From: Flectobacillus sp.
GTDB lineage: Bacteria > Bacteroidota > Bacteroidia > Cytophagales > Spirosomataceae
Length of the DNA stretch: 7,063 nucleotides
Assembly: GCA_029865665.1 (NCBI GenBank)
Contig: JARXAV010000146.1
Coordinates: forward strand, 1-7,063
Direction: 5' to 3'
Every line of letters starts with the position of its first letter. The stretch's first letter is position 1. A program made the position numbers and the translations under genes. Below are positions 1 to 6,223 of this stretch, one piece after another. The notes under the pieces are model-generated. The model was not told where the DNA came from and made no database searches. It saw only the letters and a list, made by a program, of their open reading frames with translations.

Positions 1-439
1 CAATAAAGTGGTTTTTGTAGGGCCATTGACCAAGCAAATTTTAGATGAATTGAGAAGTGCAGTTTCTGAACGCTTGAAAATGGCAGAGATGTCGGCTGAA
101 CGTTCTGAGGTATATTTCAACAGAGGTTTATCGCACGCTAAATTAGGAGAAACAAAAGCGGCAATCGAAGACTATAACAAAGCAATTGCCTTGAATCCAA
201 TTTTTGCAGAAGCATATTTCACTCGTGGTATGGTTCGTTCTCAATTGAATGATCAGCGTGCAGCGATTCAAGATTGTACCAATGCAATTAAATTGAATCC
301 GAGATATGCAGAAGCGTATTATATCAGAGGGATTATTCGTCATGCTTTAGGAGATACAGACGGTTGTACTGATTTAAGTAAAGCAGGTGAATTAGGCTAT
401 ACACAAGCGTATAACGTAATTCGTGATTACTGTAACTAG
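1..439 (+). CDS. TPR-repeat protein, C-terminal part (5' end outside window)
   Basis: The reading frame is open from base 2, and the first possible start inside the window is only a GTG at 8, so the gene most likely begins upstream and this is its C-terminal part. Counting from that GTG, residues 32-65 and 66-99 are two good tetratricopeptide repeats (34-residue spacing, pattern YFNRG...LG....AI.DY..AI.LNP). Residues 100-133 form a weaker third repeat that ends in a helix with LSKAGELGY. TPR arrays are protein-interaction scaffolds made of paired helices. Residues 1-31 read as a short hydrophobic strand followed by a charged helix and do not show a recognisable domain. No membrane segment is visible in this part. 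The gene ends 24 nt before a strong terminator and converges with AMP nucleosidase. The TPR call is secure, but the partner and cellular role cannot be judged from the visible part. Confidence 0.88.
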   Translation, partial: NKVVFVGPLTKQILDELRSAVSERLKMAEMSAERSEVYFNRGLSHAKLGETKAAIEDYNKAIALNPIFAEAYFTRGMVRSQLNDQRAAIQDCTNAIKLNPRYAEAYYIRGIIRHALGDTDGCTDLSKAGELGYTQAYNVIRDYCN

Positions 440-463
440 TATATTTTTATCGAATAGATACTT

Positions 464-499
464 AAAAAGCCACTACTCATATTTGGGTAGTGGCTTTTT
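464..499. terminator. Bidirectional rho-independent terminator between convergent genes
   Basis: Arms 464-476 (AAAAAGCCACTAC) and 487-499 (GTAGTGGCTTTTT) are perfect 13-bp complements around a 10-nt loop. The A-run on one arm and the T-run on the other allow it to work on both strands. It lies between the TPR gene (+) and the AMP nucleosidase gene (-) and probably ends both transcripts. Confidence 0.9.
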
Positions 500-510
500 G
501 ATTAGATTTA

Positions 511-542
511 AATCCAACATTTAAAATTCATAATCTTGCATT
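511..542 (-). repeat. AT-rich palindromic repeat, copy 1
   Basis: This 32-nt imperfect palindrome matches the reverse complement of 6122-6153 at 29 of 32 positions, with differences at 518, 535 and 539. The central 16 bases (519-534) are identical in both copies. It lies 9 nt past the stop codon of AMP nucleosidase. In that gene's orientation it reads the same way as copy 2 reads relative to its own upstream gene. Its outer arms pair with two C:C mismatches (514/539 and 518/535), so it folds less well than copy 2. It may be a dispersed intergenic repeat or a 3' end element; no function is shown by the sequence. Confidence 0.7.
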
Positions 543-551
543 TAATAGAGC

Positions 552-1325
552 TTATTCAAAACGTAAGTGCTTTACAGACTCTCCAGAATTGGCAAGTTCT
601 AATAGGGAATCAATCCCGATTTGAAGATGCCGCTCTACAAAGTTAGCCGTTACCTTTTTGTCACTTTCTTCGGTTTTGACTCCGTCTGGGGTCATCGGGT
701 TATCCGAAACCAGAAGCAACGCACCGTGTGGGATTTTGTTGGTAAATCCTACGGTAAAAATCGTTGCGGTTTCCATGTCGATAGCCATAGCCCTTATAGT
801 TGTTAGGTATTGCTTAAAGCTTTCGTCATGTTCCCAAACTCTTCTGTTGGTGGTATAAATCAAGCCAGTCCAATAATCTAATTCCTGTTTTTTTATCATG
901 GAAGATACCGCTCGCTGAAGTCTGAAGGACGGTAATGCTGGAACTTCCTTTGGCATATATTCATCCGAAGTTCCTTCGCCACGGACGGCTGCAATGGGCA
1001 ATATCAAATCGCCAATGTCAATGTTTTTCTTCAAGCCACCACATTTGCCCAAGAACAAAACGGCTTTTGGCATAATTGCCGATAGTAAGTCCATTACCGT
1101 AGCGGCCATCGGTGACCCCATCCCAAAATTAATGATGGTGATATTGTTGGCAGTGGCGGTTTGCATCGGTCTGTCGATTCCCTTTACCTCTACATTAAAT
1201 TGGTTGGCGAACATATCTACGTAGTTACGGAAATTCGTCAGTAGGATATATTGTCCGAATGACTCAGAAGGCATTCCTGTATATCTAGGAAGCCAATTTG
1301 ACACAATTTCATCTTTTGTTTTCAT
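552..1325 (-). CDS. amn: AMP nucleosidase, short Bacteroidota/Chlamydia form
   Basis: This 257-residue cytoplasmic enzyme of the purine/uridine phosphorylase-like superfamily is expected to hydrolyse AMP to adenine and ribose 5-phosphate, which adjusts the AMP pool. Visible family motifs are GMGSPMAA at 68-75 (phosphate/nucleotide-binding loop), FLGKCGGL at 91-98, RGEGTSDEY at 115-123, AIDMETATIF at 181-190 (ribose-binding Met-Glu of the fold) and SDNP at 207-210, whose Asp sits where nucleoside phosphorylases place the catalytic acid. The length fits the short AMN-like family found in Bacteroidota and Chlamydia; the proteobacterial enzyme is nearly twice as long because of an extra N-terminal domain. 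The ATG at 1325 lies in an A-rich leader without a Shine-Dalgarno sequence. The gene is divergent from the HsdR_N-like gene and convergent with the TPR gene. The main alternative is a related nucleoside phosphorylase, but RGEGTSDEY and the overall match favour AMP nucleosidase. Confidence 0.9.
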   Translation of the reverse strand: MKTKDEIVSNWLPRYTGMPSESFGQYILLTNFRNYVDMFANQFNVEVKGIDRPMQTATANNITIINFGMGSPMAATVMDLLSAIMPKAVLFLGKCGGLKKNIDIGDLILPIAAVRGEGTSDEYMPKEVPALPSFRLQRAVSSMIKKQELDYWTGLIYTTNRRVWEHDESFKQYLTTIRAMAIDMETATIFTVGFTNKIPHGALLLVSDNPMTPDGVKTEESDKKVTANFVERHLQIGIDSLLELANSGESVKHLRFE

Positions 1326-1353
1326 TTGTTGATTTTATTTTATTGTACTTTTG
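1325..1353 (+). promoter_or_regulatory. Bacteroidota-type promoter for the HsdR_N-like gene
   Basis: TTTG at 1325-1328 is followed after 17 nt by TACTTTTG at 1346-1353, matching the known Bacteroidota -33 (TTTG) and -7 (TAnnTTTG) pattern. Transcription would begin near 1360, giving a leader of about 45 nt before the ATG at 1405. The -33 element touches the first base of the divergent AMP nucleosidase start codon, so the two genes share a very compact control region. Confidence 0.6.
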
Positions 1354-1404
1354 TTGGTAGTGAAACGAACAGAAGGCCTTTCTTTTTGACCTCATCAGCG
1401 AAAT

Positions 1405-1848
1405 ATGACTAACTTAAATATCCCTCCATTCGATTACAAGATAAAAAAAAGTGACGAAAAACTACTTATTTTTGATATTCTAAGAAAAAAGTATGTGGTT
1501 TTAACTCCTGAGGAATGGGTACGACAACATTTTATACATTACCTCATCAATCACCATCAGTATCCAAAATCCTTAATTAAAGTAGAAAGTGGGCTATCCT
1601 ATAATCAGCGACTAAAACGTACGGATATTCAGGTTTTTAATAGAGATGGTCAACTTTTTATGATTATTGAATGTAAAGCACCTCATATCCCCTTGAATCA
1701 ACAGGTCTTTGAACAAGCAGCTCAGTATAATAAAGTGTTAAAAGCGGCCTATATTACCATCACCAATGGACTGGCTTGGTATGCTTGTAGTACCGATTGG
1801 GAAACGATGAGTATTCAATTTTTGGATAATTTGCCCGAATTCAAGTAA
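1405..1848 (+). CDS. Stand-alone HsdR N-terminal-like protein (PD-(D/E)XK nuclease fold)
   Basis: This 147-residue protein resembles the N-terminal nuclease domain of type I restriction R subunits (the HSDR_N_2-type family), but it has no helicase or translocase part. The nuclease-fold signature is visible: Glu61 in VESGL, Asp74 in RTDIQVF, then IIECKAP with Glu89 and Lys91, and a QxxxY motif (Gln104, Tyr108) typical of RecB-like nucleases. The predicted active site is therefore complete. N-terminal residues 1-45 form a lead-in with LTPEEWVRQHFIHYLI, also typical of the family. There is no signal peptide or membrane segment, so it is cytoplasmic. The ATG at 1405 is the first in frame after a TGA at 1387 and has its own promoter. 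No hsdM, hsdS or other restriction gene is in the window, so it is probably not a restriction enzyme. From memory, such stand-alone proteins are widespread in Bacteroidota and uncharacterised. The fold is well supported; the biological role is unknown. Confidence 0.85.
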   Translation: MTNLNIPPFDYKIKKSDEKLLIFDILRKKYVVLTPEEWVRQHFIHYLINHHQYPKSLIKVESGLSYNQRLKRTDIQVFNRDGQLFMIIECKAPHIPLNQQVFEQAAQYNKVLKAAYITITNGLAWYACSTDWETMSIQFLDNLPEFK

Positions 1849-1898
1849 ATTTTACGGCTTGATAATCAACGAATGTACTTTTTTGATTCGTAGCCTTC

Positions 1899-1906
1899 TA
1901 TATTTG
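1899..1906 (+). promoter_or_regulatory. Probable -7 promoter element of the alkaline phosphatase gene
   Basis: TATATTTG is a perfect match to the Bacteroidota -7 consensus TAnnTTTG and lies 62 nt before the ATG at 1969. The -33 region is weak: the nearest TTTG (1882-1885) is only 13 nt away instead of the usual 17 or more. Transcription would start near 1913, inside the adjoining inverted repeat. Confidence 0.5.
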
Positions 1907-1932
1907 CGTTTTAAGCTAGTTGCTTAAAACGC
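1906..1932. repeat. Perfect 11-bp inverted repeat in the phosphatase leader
   Basis: Arms 1906-1916 (GCGTTTTAAGC) and 1922-1932 (GCTTAAAACGC) are perfect complements separated by TAGTT. The first base overlaps the last base of the TATATTTG element. No T-run follows, so it is not a standard intrinsic terminator for the upstream gene. Position and symmetry suit either an operator for a dimeric regulator or a leader hairpin. No trans-acting regulator can be named from the sequence. Confidence 0.75.
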
Positions 1933-1968
1933 TCCTAGCAATTTTAATAGAAACCAAAACCCTTCGTC

Positions 1969-3612
1969 ATGCAAAAAGTATTAATGTTGATTGGATGTTG
2001 CTTTGCACTCTCGACCTCCATTGCTCAAAAAACACCTACCAAAGCCGTTGTTCCCAAAGCTCCTAAATTGGTTATCGGAATTGTGGTTGATCAGATGCGA
2101 TACGATTATCTGTATCGTTTTTCTGAGAAATATGGACAAGGCGGTTTTAAACGCCTAATGGGCGAAGGCTTCAATTGTCGTAATCATCATTATGATTATT
2201 CACCAACTGTTACGGCAGCTGGTCATGCGGCTATTTTTACGGGTTCAATTCCTGCGGTTGATGGGATTGTTGGAAACGACTGGTACGATCAAAAATTAGG
2301 GCGTTCTGTTTACTGTGTAGAGGACACTTCAGTGACTACTGTTGGTACTGATAGTAAGGCAGGCTTAATGTCTCCCAAAAACCTATTGGTTTCCACCATC
2401 ACAGACCAATTACATTTAGCAACTAATTTTCAGTCAAAAACGATTGGTATTGCTTTGAAGGACAGAGGGGCTATTTTGCCAGCAGGTCATACAGCGAATG
2501 CTGCTTATTGGTTCGATTCAAAAGATGGTTCATGGATTAGTTCATCTTTTTACATGAAAGACCTTCCACAATGGGTAAAAGACGTGAATGCCAAAAAGTT
2601 ACCTCAAAAGTATATGGCACAAGGTTGGAAAACCCTTTTACCGATTGAACAATACACAGAAAGTACGGTCGATAACAAACCGTTTGAATCTAAATTTACA
2701 GGCGAACAAACGCCTACTTTTCCTCATGAATTAGCAGCTCAGGCTGGTGTGAATTTATTAGAGGTTATTAAATCAACACCGTGGGGAAATACGTTAACGA
2801 AAGATTTTGCCATTGATGCTATTACCAATGAAAAATTAGGAAAAGGTACGGCTACGGATTTCTTGACAGTTAGTTTTTCTTCGACCGATTATGTAGGTCA
2901 TGCTTTTGGACCAAATTCAATTGAAGCGGAAGATACCTATCTCCGTTTGGATAAGGACATTGCTGAGTTATTGACGTTCTTAGATAAATCTGTTGGAAAA
3001 GAAAACGTGTTGATTTTTTTAAGTGCCGATCATGGTGTATCTGACGTTGCAGGTTACTGGCAAGAGAAAAAAATGCCAGCAGGTGTATATGAGTCAACCA
3101 AAGCAATGGACGAAATCAAAGCCGCTTTAAAACAACAATTTGGTGAAGGTGATTTTATAAAAGCGGAAGATAATTATCAGATTTACCTGAATCATAGTGT
3201 TTTGAAAGACAAAAAACTGAGTACAGAGCAGGTTTTTGAGGTAGTGAGAGAAGTATTATTGAAAAGAGGAGATGTATCGGACGTGGTGAATTTACATAAC
3301 TTGGCAAACAGTACTTTACCTTCCTATCAATTAAACTTTGTGAGAAATGGATATAATCCTCGTCGTAGTGGAGACATTCTTTATGTCTTAAATCCAAGCT
3401 GGTACGTAGGACGTAAAACAGGAACTACCCACGGAGTAACTTACCGTTATGACACACACGTTCCATTGTTATGGTATGGCTGGAAAATCAAAGCAGGGGA
3501 AACATCTGTTAGAACGGCTATTTCTGACATTGCACCGACGGTTGCTGATTTGTTGAATATCCTAGAACCAAACGGGGCAATTGGAAATGTTATCGTAGAT
3601 GTAGTGAAGTAA
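1969..3612 (+). CDS. pafA: PafA-like secreted alkaline phosphatase
   Basis: This 547-residue enzyme of the alkaline phosphatase superfamily should release phosphate from phosphomonoesters in the periplasm. Residues 1-19 are a signal peptide with probable cleavage after SIA, just before Gln20. The metal and catalytic residues expected from the Elizabethkingia enzyme PafA are all present at a constant 2-3 residue offset (PafA numbering recalled from memory): Asp41 (VVDQM), nucleophile Thr82 (PTVTAAGHA), Asn103 (GNDWYD), Lys164 and Arg166 (LKDRGAIL), Asp307 and His311 (STDYVGHAFG), Asp354 and His355 (SADHGVSD), and His488 (TTHGV). The Asn/Lys/Arg set is what separates PafA-type monoesterases from the diesterase branch of the superfamily. 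Length is normal. An LIGC string at 7-10 looks like a lipobox but is too close to the N-terminus. The ATG is in an A/C-rich leader without a Shine-Dalgarno sequence. Neighbours do not suggest a phosphate operon. Family assignment is strong; exact substrate range is inferred. Confidence 0.9.
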   Translation: MQKVLMLIGCCFALSTSIAQKTPTKAVVPKAPKLVIGIVVDQMRYDYLYRFSEKYGQGGFKRLMGEGFNCRNHHYDYSPTVTAAGHAAIFTGSIPAVDGIVGNDWYDQKLGRSVYCVEDTSVTTVGTDSKAGLMSPKNLLVSTITDQLHLATNFQSKTIGIALKDRGAILPAGHTANAAYWFDSKDGSWISSSFYMKDLPQWVKDVNAKKLPQKYMAQGWKTLLPIEQYTESTVDNKPFESKFTGEQTPTFPHELAAQAGVNLLEVIKSTPWGNTLTKDFAIDAITNEKLGKGTATDFLTVSFSSTDYVGHAFGPNSIEAEDTYLRLDKDIAELLTFLDKSVGKENVLIFLSADHGVSDVAGYWQEKKMPAGVYESTKAMDEIKAALKQQFGEGDFIKAEDNYQIYLNHSVLKDKKLSTEQVFEVVREVLLKRGDVSDVVNLHNLANSTLPSYQLNFVRNGYNPRRSGDILYVLNPSWYVGRKTGTTHGVTYRYDTHVPLLWYGWKIKAGETSVRTAISDIAPTVADLLNILEPNGAIGNVIVDVVK

Positions 3613-3625
3613 AACTTGTTTTAGA

Positions 3626-3659
3626 TTTGTTATTTTTTCAATAAAAAGACGTATTTTTG
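3626..3659 (+). promoter_or_regulatory. Possible promoter for the UDP-sugar genes
   Basis: TATTTTTG at 3652-3659 matches the Bacteroidota -7 consensus TAnnTTTG. A TTTG at 3626-3629 lies 22 nt upstream, which is longer than the usual spacing. Transcription would begin near 3666, about 53 nt before the ATG at 3719. No similar element precedes the decarboxylase gene, so this may drive both. No hairpin terminator for the phosphatase gene is visible in the 106-nt gap, so read-through from upstream is also possible. Confidence 0.45.
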
Positions 3660-3718
3660 GGGATTATCTTATGATATTTCCAATAAAAACCTTTTAATAA
3701 GTCATAAATATAATTCAG

Positions 3719-5032
3719 ATGAAAATTGCTGTAATAGGATCGGGCTATGTTGGCTTAGTAACTGGAACTTGTTTTGCTGAAACAGGTAATCAGGTAACAT
3801 GTGTCGATATAGATACGAAAAAGATTGAAAAAATGCGTAACGGAATTATTCCGATTTACGAACCGGGCTTAGATGATTTGTTTAATCGTAATACAGCAGA
3901 AGGCAGATTGAAGTTTACTACGAATCTTGCTGAAGGTATTAAAGATGCAAAGGTTATTTTTCTAGCTCTACCAACACCTCCAGGAGAGGATGGTTCTGCC
4001 GACTTAAAATATATTTTAAAAGTGGCTGACGATTTAGGCCCTTTGTTGGAAGAATACGTTGTAGTAATAGATAAAAGTACCGTTCCAGTAGGAACAGCAG
4101 AGAAGGTTCACGCAGCAATTGCTAAAAATGCGAAGGTAGAATTATTTGATGTGGTATCAAATCCTGAGTTTTTGCGTGAAGGTGTTGCGGTAGAAGATTT
4201 CATGAAACCTGACCGTGTGGTAATTGGTACAACCTCAGAAAAAGCGAAAGCTGTAATGACTAAATTATATGCACCACTAGTTCGTCAGGGTAATCCAATC
4301 ATCTTTATGGACGAACGTTCTGCTGAGATGACTAAATATGCAGCCAATGCTTTTTTAGCAACCAAGATTACGTTTATGAACGAGATTGCTAACCTTTGTG
4401 AAAAAGTAGGAGCAAACGTTGACGATATTCGTAGAGGTATTGGTACGGATTCTCGTATTGGTAAGCGTTTCTTATTCGCAGGGATTGGTTACGGCGGAAG
4501 CTGTTTCCCTAAAGACGTTCAAGCCTTAGAGAAAACATCTAAAGATTTTGGTTATGATTTCGAAATTTTGAAATCGGTTATGAAAGTAAACGAAGAGCAA
4601 AAAACGAAATTAATTCCAACGATCACGAATCATTATGATGGTGACCTAAAAGGGAAAGTATTTGCGATGTGGGGCTTGGCTTTCAAACCTTATACCGATG
4701 ATATTCGTGAAGCACCAGCTTTATACAATATCAAAGCCTTAGTGGATGCTGGAGCAATCATCAAAGCGTATGACCCTGAAGCAATGGAAAATGTACAAGG
4801 TGTAATTGGAGATGTAATTACGTATTGCAAAAGCCCTTACGAAGCCTTGAAAGAAGCTGATGCCTTATTGATTATGACCGAATGGCCTCAGTTCCGTACG
4901 CCAGAATTTGAAGCAATGGAATCACTACTGAAAGAAAAAGTAATTTTTGACGGCCGTAATTTGTACGAATTAGACCAGATGAAAGAATTAGGTTACACGT
5001 ATTACTCAATCGGTAGAGATATTGTGAAATAA
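3719..5032 (+). CDS. ugd: UDP-glucose 6-dehydrogenase
   Basis: This 437-residue cytoplasmic enzyme oxidises UDP-glucose to UDP-glucuronate with two NAD+. The N-terminal Rossmann domain begins at once with GSGYVGL (7-13) and the acidic NAD-binding end of strand 2 at CVDID (28-32). Further hallmarks are LPTPPGEDGSAD (84-95), DKSTVPVGT (118-126), NPEFLREG (148-155), KYAANAFLATKI (206-217, with the conserved Lys206 and Asn210), GYGGSCFPKD (257-266, with the catalytic nucleophile Cys262), WGLAFKPYTDD (318-328) and DGRN (411-414). Order, length and active site are those of a complete enzyme. The motif at residues 5-13 fixes the start. It belongs to the UDP-glucose/GDP-mannose dehydrogenase family, but the neighbouring UDP-glucuronate decarboxylase and the sequence pattern favour UDP-glucose over GDP-mannose or UDP-ManNAc. 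It lies 103 nt upstream of the next enzyme of the pathway, probably in one transcript. Confidence 0.94.
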   Translation: MKIAVIGSGYVGLVTGTCFAETGNQVTCVDIDTKKIEKMRNGIIPIYEPGLDDLFNRNTAEGRLKFTTNLAEGIKDAKVIFLALPTPPGEDGSADLKYILKVADDLGPLLEEYVVVIDKSTVPVGTAEKVHAAIAKNAKVELFDVVSNPEFLREGVAVEDFMKPDRVVIGTTSEKAKAVMTKLYAPLVRQGNPIIFMDERSAEMTKYAANAFLATKITFMNEIANLCEKVGANVDDIRRGIGTDSRIGKRFLFAGIGYGGSCFPKDVQALEKTSKDFGYDFEILKSVMKVNEEQKTKLIPTITNHYDGDLKGKVFAMWGLAFKPYTDDIREAPALYNIKALVDAGAIIKAYDPEAMENVQGVIGDVITYCKSPYEALKEADALLIMTEWPQFRTPEFEAMESLLKEKVIFDGRNLYELDQMKELGYTYYSIGRDIVK

Positions 5033-5036
5033 ACGA

Positions 5037-5121
5037 GCTTTAAGCGATAAGCATTGGGCTTTATGCTTAAATACTAAATTCAATAAGTACTTCAATAGCT
5101 TAAAGCCTGACGCTTAAAGCC
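5037..5121. repeat. Cluster of GCTTWAAGC near-palindromes between ugd and the decarboxylase gene
   Basis: Four copies of a 9-bp near-palindrome fill most of the 103-nt spacer: GCTTTAAGC at 5037-5045, GCTTTATGC at 5058-5066 (one mismatch), and GCTTAAAGC at 5098-5106 and 5112-5120. The outer pair extends to a perfect 10-bp inverted repeat (5037-5046 with 5111-5120). The inner pair (5057-5066 with 5098-5107) pairs at 9 of 10 positions, so the whole can nest into one long stem. A smaller local hairpin (5048-5054 with 5063-5069) competes with it. No T-run follows, so it is not a standard terminator. The cluster begins 5 nt after the ugd stop codon. Confidence 0.7.
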
Positions 5122-5135
5122 AAGAGCAATAAAAA

Positions 5136-6116
5136 ATGAAAAGAGTATTAATTACTGGAGGTGCAGGGTTTTTAGGTTCTCACCTTTGTGATCGATTTAT
5201 AAAAGAAGGTTTCCACGTGATTGCGATGGACAACCTAATTACGGGCGACTTAAAAAATATTGAACATTTATTTAAGTTACCGAACTTTGAATTTTATCAC
5301 CACGATGTTTCAAAGTTTATCCATGTTCCAGGAGAATTGGATTATATCTTGCATTTTGCTTCTCCAGCATCGCCGATTGATTATTTGAAAATTCCTATCC
5401 AAACGTTAAAAGTTGGTTCATTAGGGATTCACAATTGTCTAGGTCTTGCTCGTGTTAAGAATGCACGAGTATTAATTGCTTCTACTTCGGAGGTATATGG
5501 TGACCCAACGGTTCATCCTCAACCAGAAGAATACTGGGGAAATGTAAACCCCGTAGGCCCTCGTGGTGTTTATGATGAAGCGAAACGTTTCCAAGAAGCA
5601 ATGACGATGGCTTATCATACGTACCATAACTTAGAAACTCGTATCGTTCGTATTTTCAATACTTATGGTCCAAGAATGCGTTTGAATGACGGTCGTGTAT
5701 TGCCAGCATTCATTGGTCAGGCTTTACGTGGAGAAGACTTAACGATGTTTGGAGATGGTTCTCAAACAAGAGCATTCTGTTATGTAGATGATTTAGTGGA
5801 AGGTATTTATCGTTTATTGATGAGTGACTACGCTCAACCTGTAAACATTGGTAATCCTGACGAAATTACGATTAAAGAGTTTGGGGAAGAAATTATCAAA
5901 TTGACAGGTACAGACCAGAAATTGATTTCGTTACCTTTACCAACAGATGATCCGAAGCAACGTAAACCAGACATCACGAAAGCAAAAGCAATCTTAGGTT
6001 GGGAGCCAAAGGTAGCAAGAGCAGAAGGATTAAAAATTACGTATGAATATTTCAAATCATTACCGAAAGATGAGCTATTCAAAATGGCAAATCACAGAGA
6101 ATTTGACAAGAAATAA
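5136..6116 (+). CDS. uxs: UDP-glucuronate decarboxylase (UDP-xylose synthase)
   Basis: This 326-residue short-chain dehydrogenase/reductase should convert UDP-glucuronate to UDP-xylose and CO2, using tightly bound NAD+ in an oxidation-decarboxylation-reduction cycle. The NAD-binding GGAGFLG is at 8-14. The string [11 protein letters not shown] (73-83), STSEVYGDP followed by [13 protein letters not shown] (116-139) and the YDEAK of the catalytic Tyr146/Lys150 pair are diagnostic of this family rather than of dTDP-glucose dehydratases or UDP-galactose epimerases. Thr117, Glu119 and Arg276 (in [10 protein letters not shown]) correspond to catalytic residues of the human enzyme at a constant one-residue offset, as I recall them. 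[10 protein letters not shown] (172-181) and [14 protein letters not shown] (206-219) complete the core. About 15 charged C-terminal residues extend past the last conserved helix. The ATG at 5136 is the first in frame after a TAA at 5130 and has an A-rich leader. It follows ugd, which makes its substrate. Confidence 0.93.
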   Translation: MKRVLITGGAGFLGSHLCDRFIKEGFHVIAMDNLITGDLKNIEHLFKLPNFEFYHHDVSKFIHVPGELDYILHFASPASPIDYLKIPIQTLKVGSLGIHNCLGLARVKNARVLIASTSEVYGDPTVHPQPEEYWGNVNPVGPRGVYDEAKRFQEAMTMAYHTYHNLETRIVRIFNTYGPRMRLNDGRVLPAFIGQALRGEDLTMFGDGSQTRAFCYVDDLVEGIYRLLMSDYAQPVNIGNPDEITIKEFGEEIIKLTGTDQKLISLPLPTDDPKQRKPDITKAKAILGWEPKVARAEGLKITYEYFKSLPKDELFKMANHREFDKK

Positions 6117-6120
6117 CCAA

Positions 6121-6154
6121 TAATCCAAAATTATGAATTTTAAATTTTGGATTA
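6121..6154 (+). repeat. AT-rich palindromic repeat, copy 2
   Basis: Arms 6121-6132 (TAATCCAAAATT) and 6143-6154 (AATTTTGGATTA) are perfect 12-bp complements around a 10-nt loop. The element starts 5 nt after the decarboxylase stop codon. Its core, 6122-6153, matches copy 1 (511-542, opposite strand) at 29 of 32 positions. The stem is almost all A-T and lacks a following T-run, so it is a poor intrinsic terminator by itself; a proper one lies about 70 nt downstream. Confidence 0.75.
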
Positions 6155-6198
6155 AATAGCCTGGTTGTCAGTCTTTTAAAAGAAAAATAAACATCAAT

Positions 6199-6206
6199 TA
6201 ATTTTG
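6199..6206 (+). promoter_or_regulatory. Promoter-like TAATTTTG element without a downstream gene
   Basis: TAATTTTG followed by CAC matches the Bacteroidota -7 consensus TAnnTTTG. No convincing -33 element is at the right distance: the nearest TTG, at 6165-6167, is 31 nt away. The predicted start near 6213 is only about 10 nt before the terminator at 6224-6260, so any transcript would be about 50 nt. Chance occurrence in AT-rich DNA is quite possible. Confidence 0.25.
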
Positions 6207-6223
6207 CACAAGTATTTAGTATT

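Noticed and set aside
143..343. - strand open frame of 66 residues opposite the TPR gene
   Set aside because: It mirrors the TPR repeats on the coding strand and is a shadow.
994..1224. Open + strand frame of 76 residues, with others at 621-806 and 658-858
   Set aside because: All lie inside the well-supported AMP nucleosidase gene on the other strand and show no family motifs.
1405..1848. A restriction-modification or defence island around the HsdR_N-like gene
   Set aside because: No methylase, specificity subunit, helicase, recombinase or other defence gene is in the window, and neighbours are housekeeping genes.
1906..1932. Intrinsic terminator for the HsdR_N-like gene
   Set aside because: No T-run follows the hairpin on the + strand, and it abuts a promoter element instead.
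1978..2000. Lipoprotein signal suggested by LIGC near the N-terminus of the phosphatase
   Set aside because: The cysteine is at residue 10, leaving too short a hydrophobic stretch; a normal cleavage site after SIA at 17-19 fits better.
2870..3397. Two - strand open frames within the alkaline phosphatase gene
   Set aside because: The + strand gene carries conserved metal-binding residues throughout this stretch, and the antisense translations look random.
5033..5135. CRISPR-like or tandem repeat array between the two sugar-nucleotide genes
   Set aside because: The repeats are 9-10 bp near-palindromes in mixed orientation with unequal spacing (21, 40 and 14 nt), unlike CRISPR repeats and spacers.
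5834..6082. - strand open frame of 82 residues within the decarboxylase gene
   Set aside because: It is antisense to conserved enzyme sequence and has no leader or motif of its own.
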